Shown: positions 63,701 to 64,000 of the stretch, piece after piece | Layout: each line of letters opens with the position of its first letter | How positions within the stretch are numbered: position 1 is the stretch's first letter | Assembly (NCBI GenBank): GCA_002786025.1 | Contig: NHNW01000039.1 | Span: 248,001 to 312,000 of the forward strand | Direction: 5' to 3' | Length of the DNA stretch: 64,000 nt | Origin: Zasmidium citrigriseum | Taxonomy: Eukaryota > Ascomycota > Dothideomycetes > Mycosphaerellales > Mycosphaerellaceae | Made by a program: the position numbers and the translations under genes | The notes under the pieces: model-generated | Databases searched by the model: none | Told to the model about the DNA's origin: nothing | What the model saw: the letters and a program-made list of their open reading frames with translations, nothing else

Positions 63701-64000
63701 CGCCATGAAGCTCAATGGCAAGTGCCACTGCTCATGGATCATGCGAGACAACGGCAGTGGACCGCGATCATGGAAGACTCTGCATTCAAGGCTCTTGACG
63801 ACTTCATTCGCAGCCTCGAGCGCTTTGATGATCCTCCACTTGAGCGTCAAATCGACAGGCTGGACCCCATCAAGGACAATAATCTGACACATCTGGTAGA
63901 GGGTCCTTGGTGGGATCTCGATACAGTGGAACAGCGTCAGACCAGTCGCGAAGATTTTGTCAGACTGTATGCCACCGATGAAGGAGACAAGACCCCGCTC
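60794..64000 (+). CDS. trm3: Partial Trm3/TARBP1-like protein (helical-repeat part)
   Basis: A very large protein runs off the right edge. Exon 1 is 60794-61775, and a 120-base intron (GTAAGT, branch CTAACC, acceptor CCTAG) leads in phase to exon 2 from 61896 to at least 64000. About 1,030 residues are visible, mostly alpha-helical repeats of the HEAT/ARM type. Two blocks (TYRYLVEWMIARIYIHAPELR and VVIRHEAQWQVPLLMDHARQRQW) resemble the region before the SpoU methylase domain of Trm3/TARBP1, which methylates the 2'-O of G18 in tRNA. The methylase domain is outside the window, so the call is provisional. The N-terminus (FRTTNIRPFSMTSLRG) is basic, and a second ATG at 60878 could be the true start. 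Confidence 0.6.

Overview
This window is nuclear DNA of a filamentous ascomycete. Supporting signs are very short spliceosomal introns (mostly 49-68 bases) with CTAAC-type branch sites, intron-poor genes about 0.2-1.5 kb apart on both strands, Zn2Cys6 and MFS families, and a transposon block destroyed by RIP (repeat-induced point mutation). The gene set suggests a Dothideomycete, possibly Mycosphaerella-like, but that placement is an inference.

Left arm (1-24,000). In order: the N-terminal part of an unknown acidic protein; the Dsc1/Tul1 Golgi RING ubiquitin ligase; two small tandem helical proteins that look paralogous; importin alpha; the telomere end-binder Pot1; a DHA2-type MFS exporter; the DNA-repair enzyme Tdp1; a PQ-loop vacuolar transporter; an alpha/beta hydrolase; the mitofusin Fzo1; and the ESCRT-III subunit Vps2. 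Most are single-copy housekeeping genes.

Middle (24,009-34,595). About 10.6 kb holds no gene. It resolves into three transposons nested inside each other. The outermost is a 344-bp MITE-like element with an 8-bp target duplication. Inside it, at a TA, sits a pogo/Fot1-type DNA transposon with inverted ends of about 62 bp. Inside the transposase gene of that element sits a 7.26-kb chromodomain Gypsy retrotransposon on the minus strand, with two 388-bp LTRs and a CCGCC target duplication. Almost the whole block lacks CpA and TpG, so it has virtually no ATG and is full of TAG/TAA stops. This is saturated RIP.

Right arm (34,600-64,000). In order: protein phosphatase 2C Ptc1; the AMPK gamma subunit Snf4; a Gfo/Idh/MocA oxidoreductase; 6-phosphofructo-2-kinase with a dead phosphatase site; the mitochondrial import pore Tom40; a 2-oxoglutarate oxygenase; a Zn2Cys6 regulator; a short-chain dehydrogenase; the Fe-S assembly factor Iba57; a DnaJ-RRM spliceosomal protein; the decapping enzyme Dcp2; a DHA1-type MFS transporter; and the start of a large Trm3/TARBP1-like protein that runs off the right edge. 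Introns were placed by hand from splice motifs and reading phase. No tRNA, rRNA or CRISPR was recognised.
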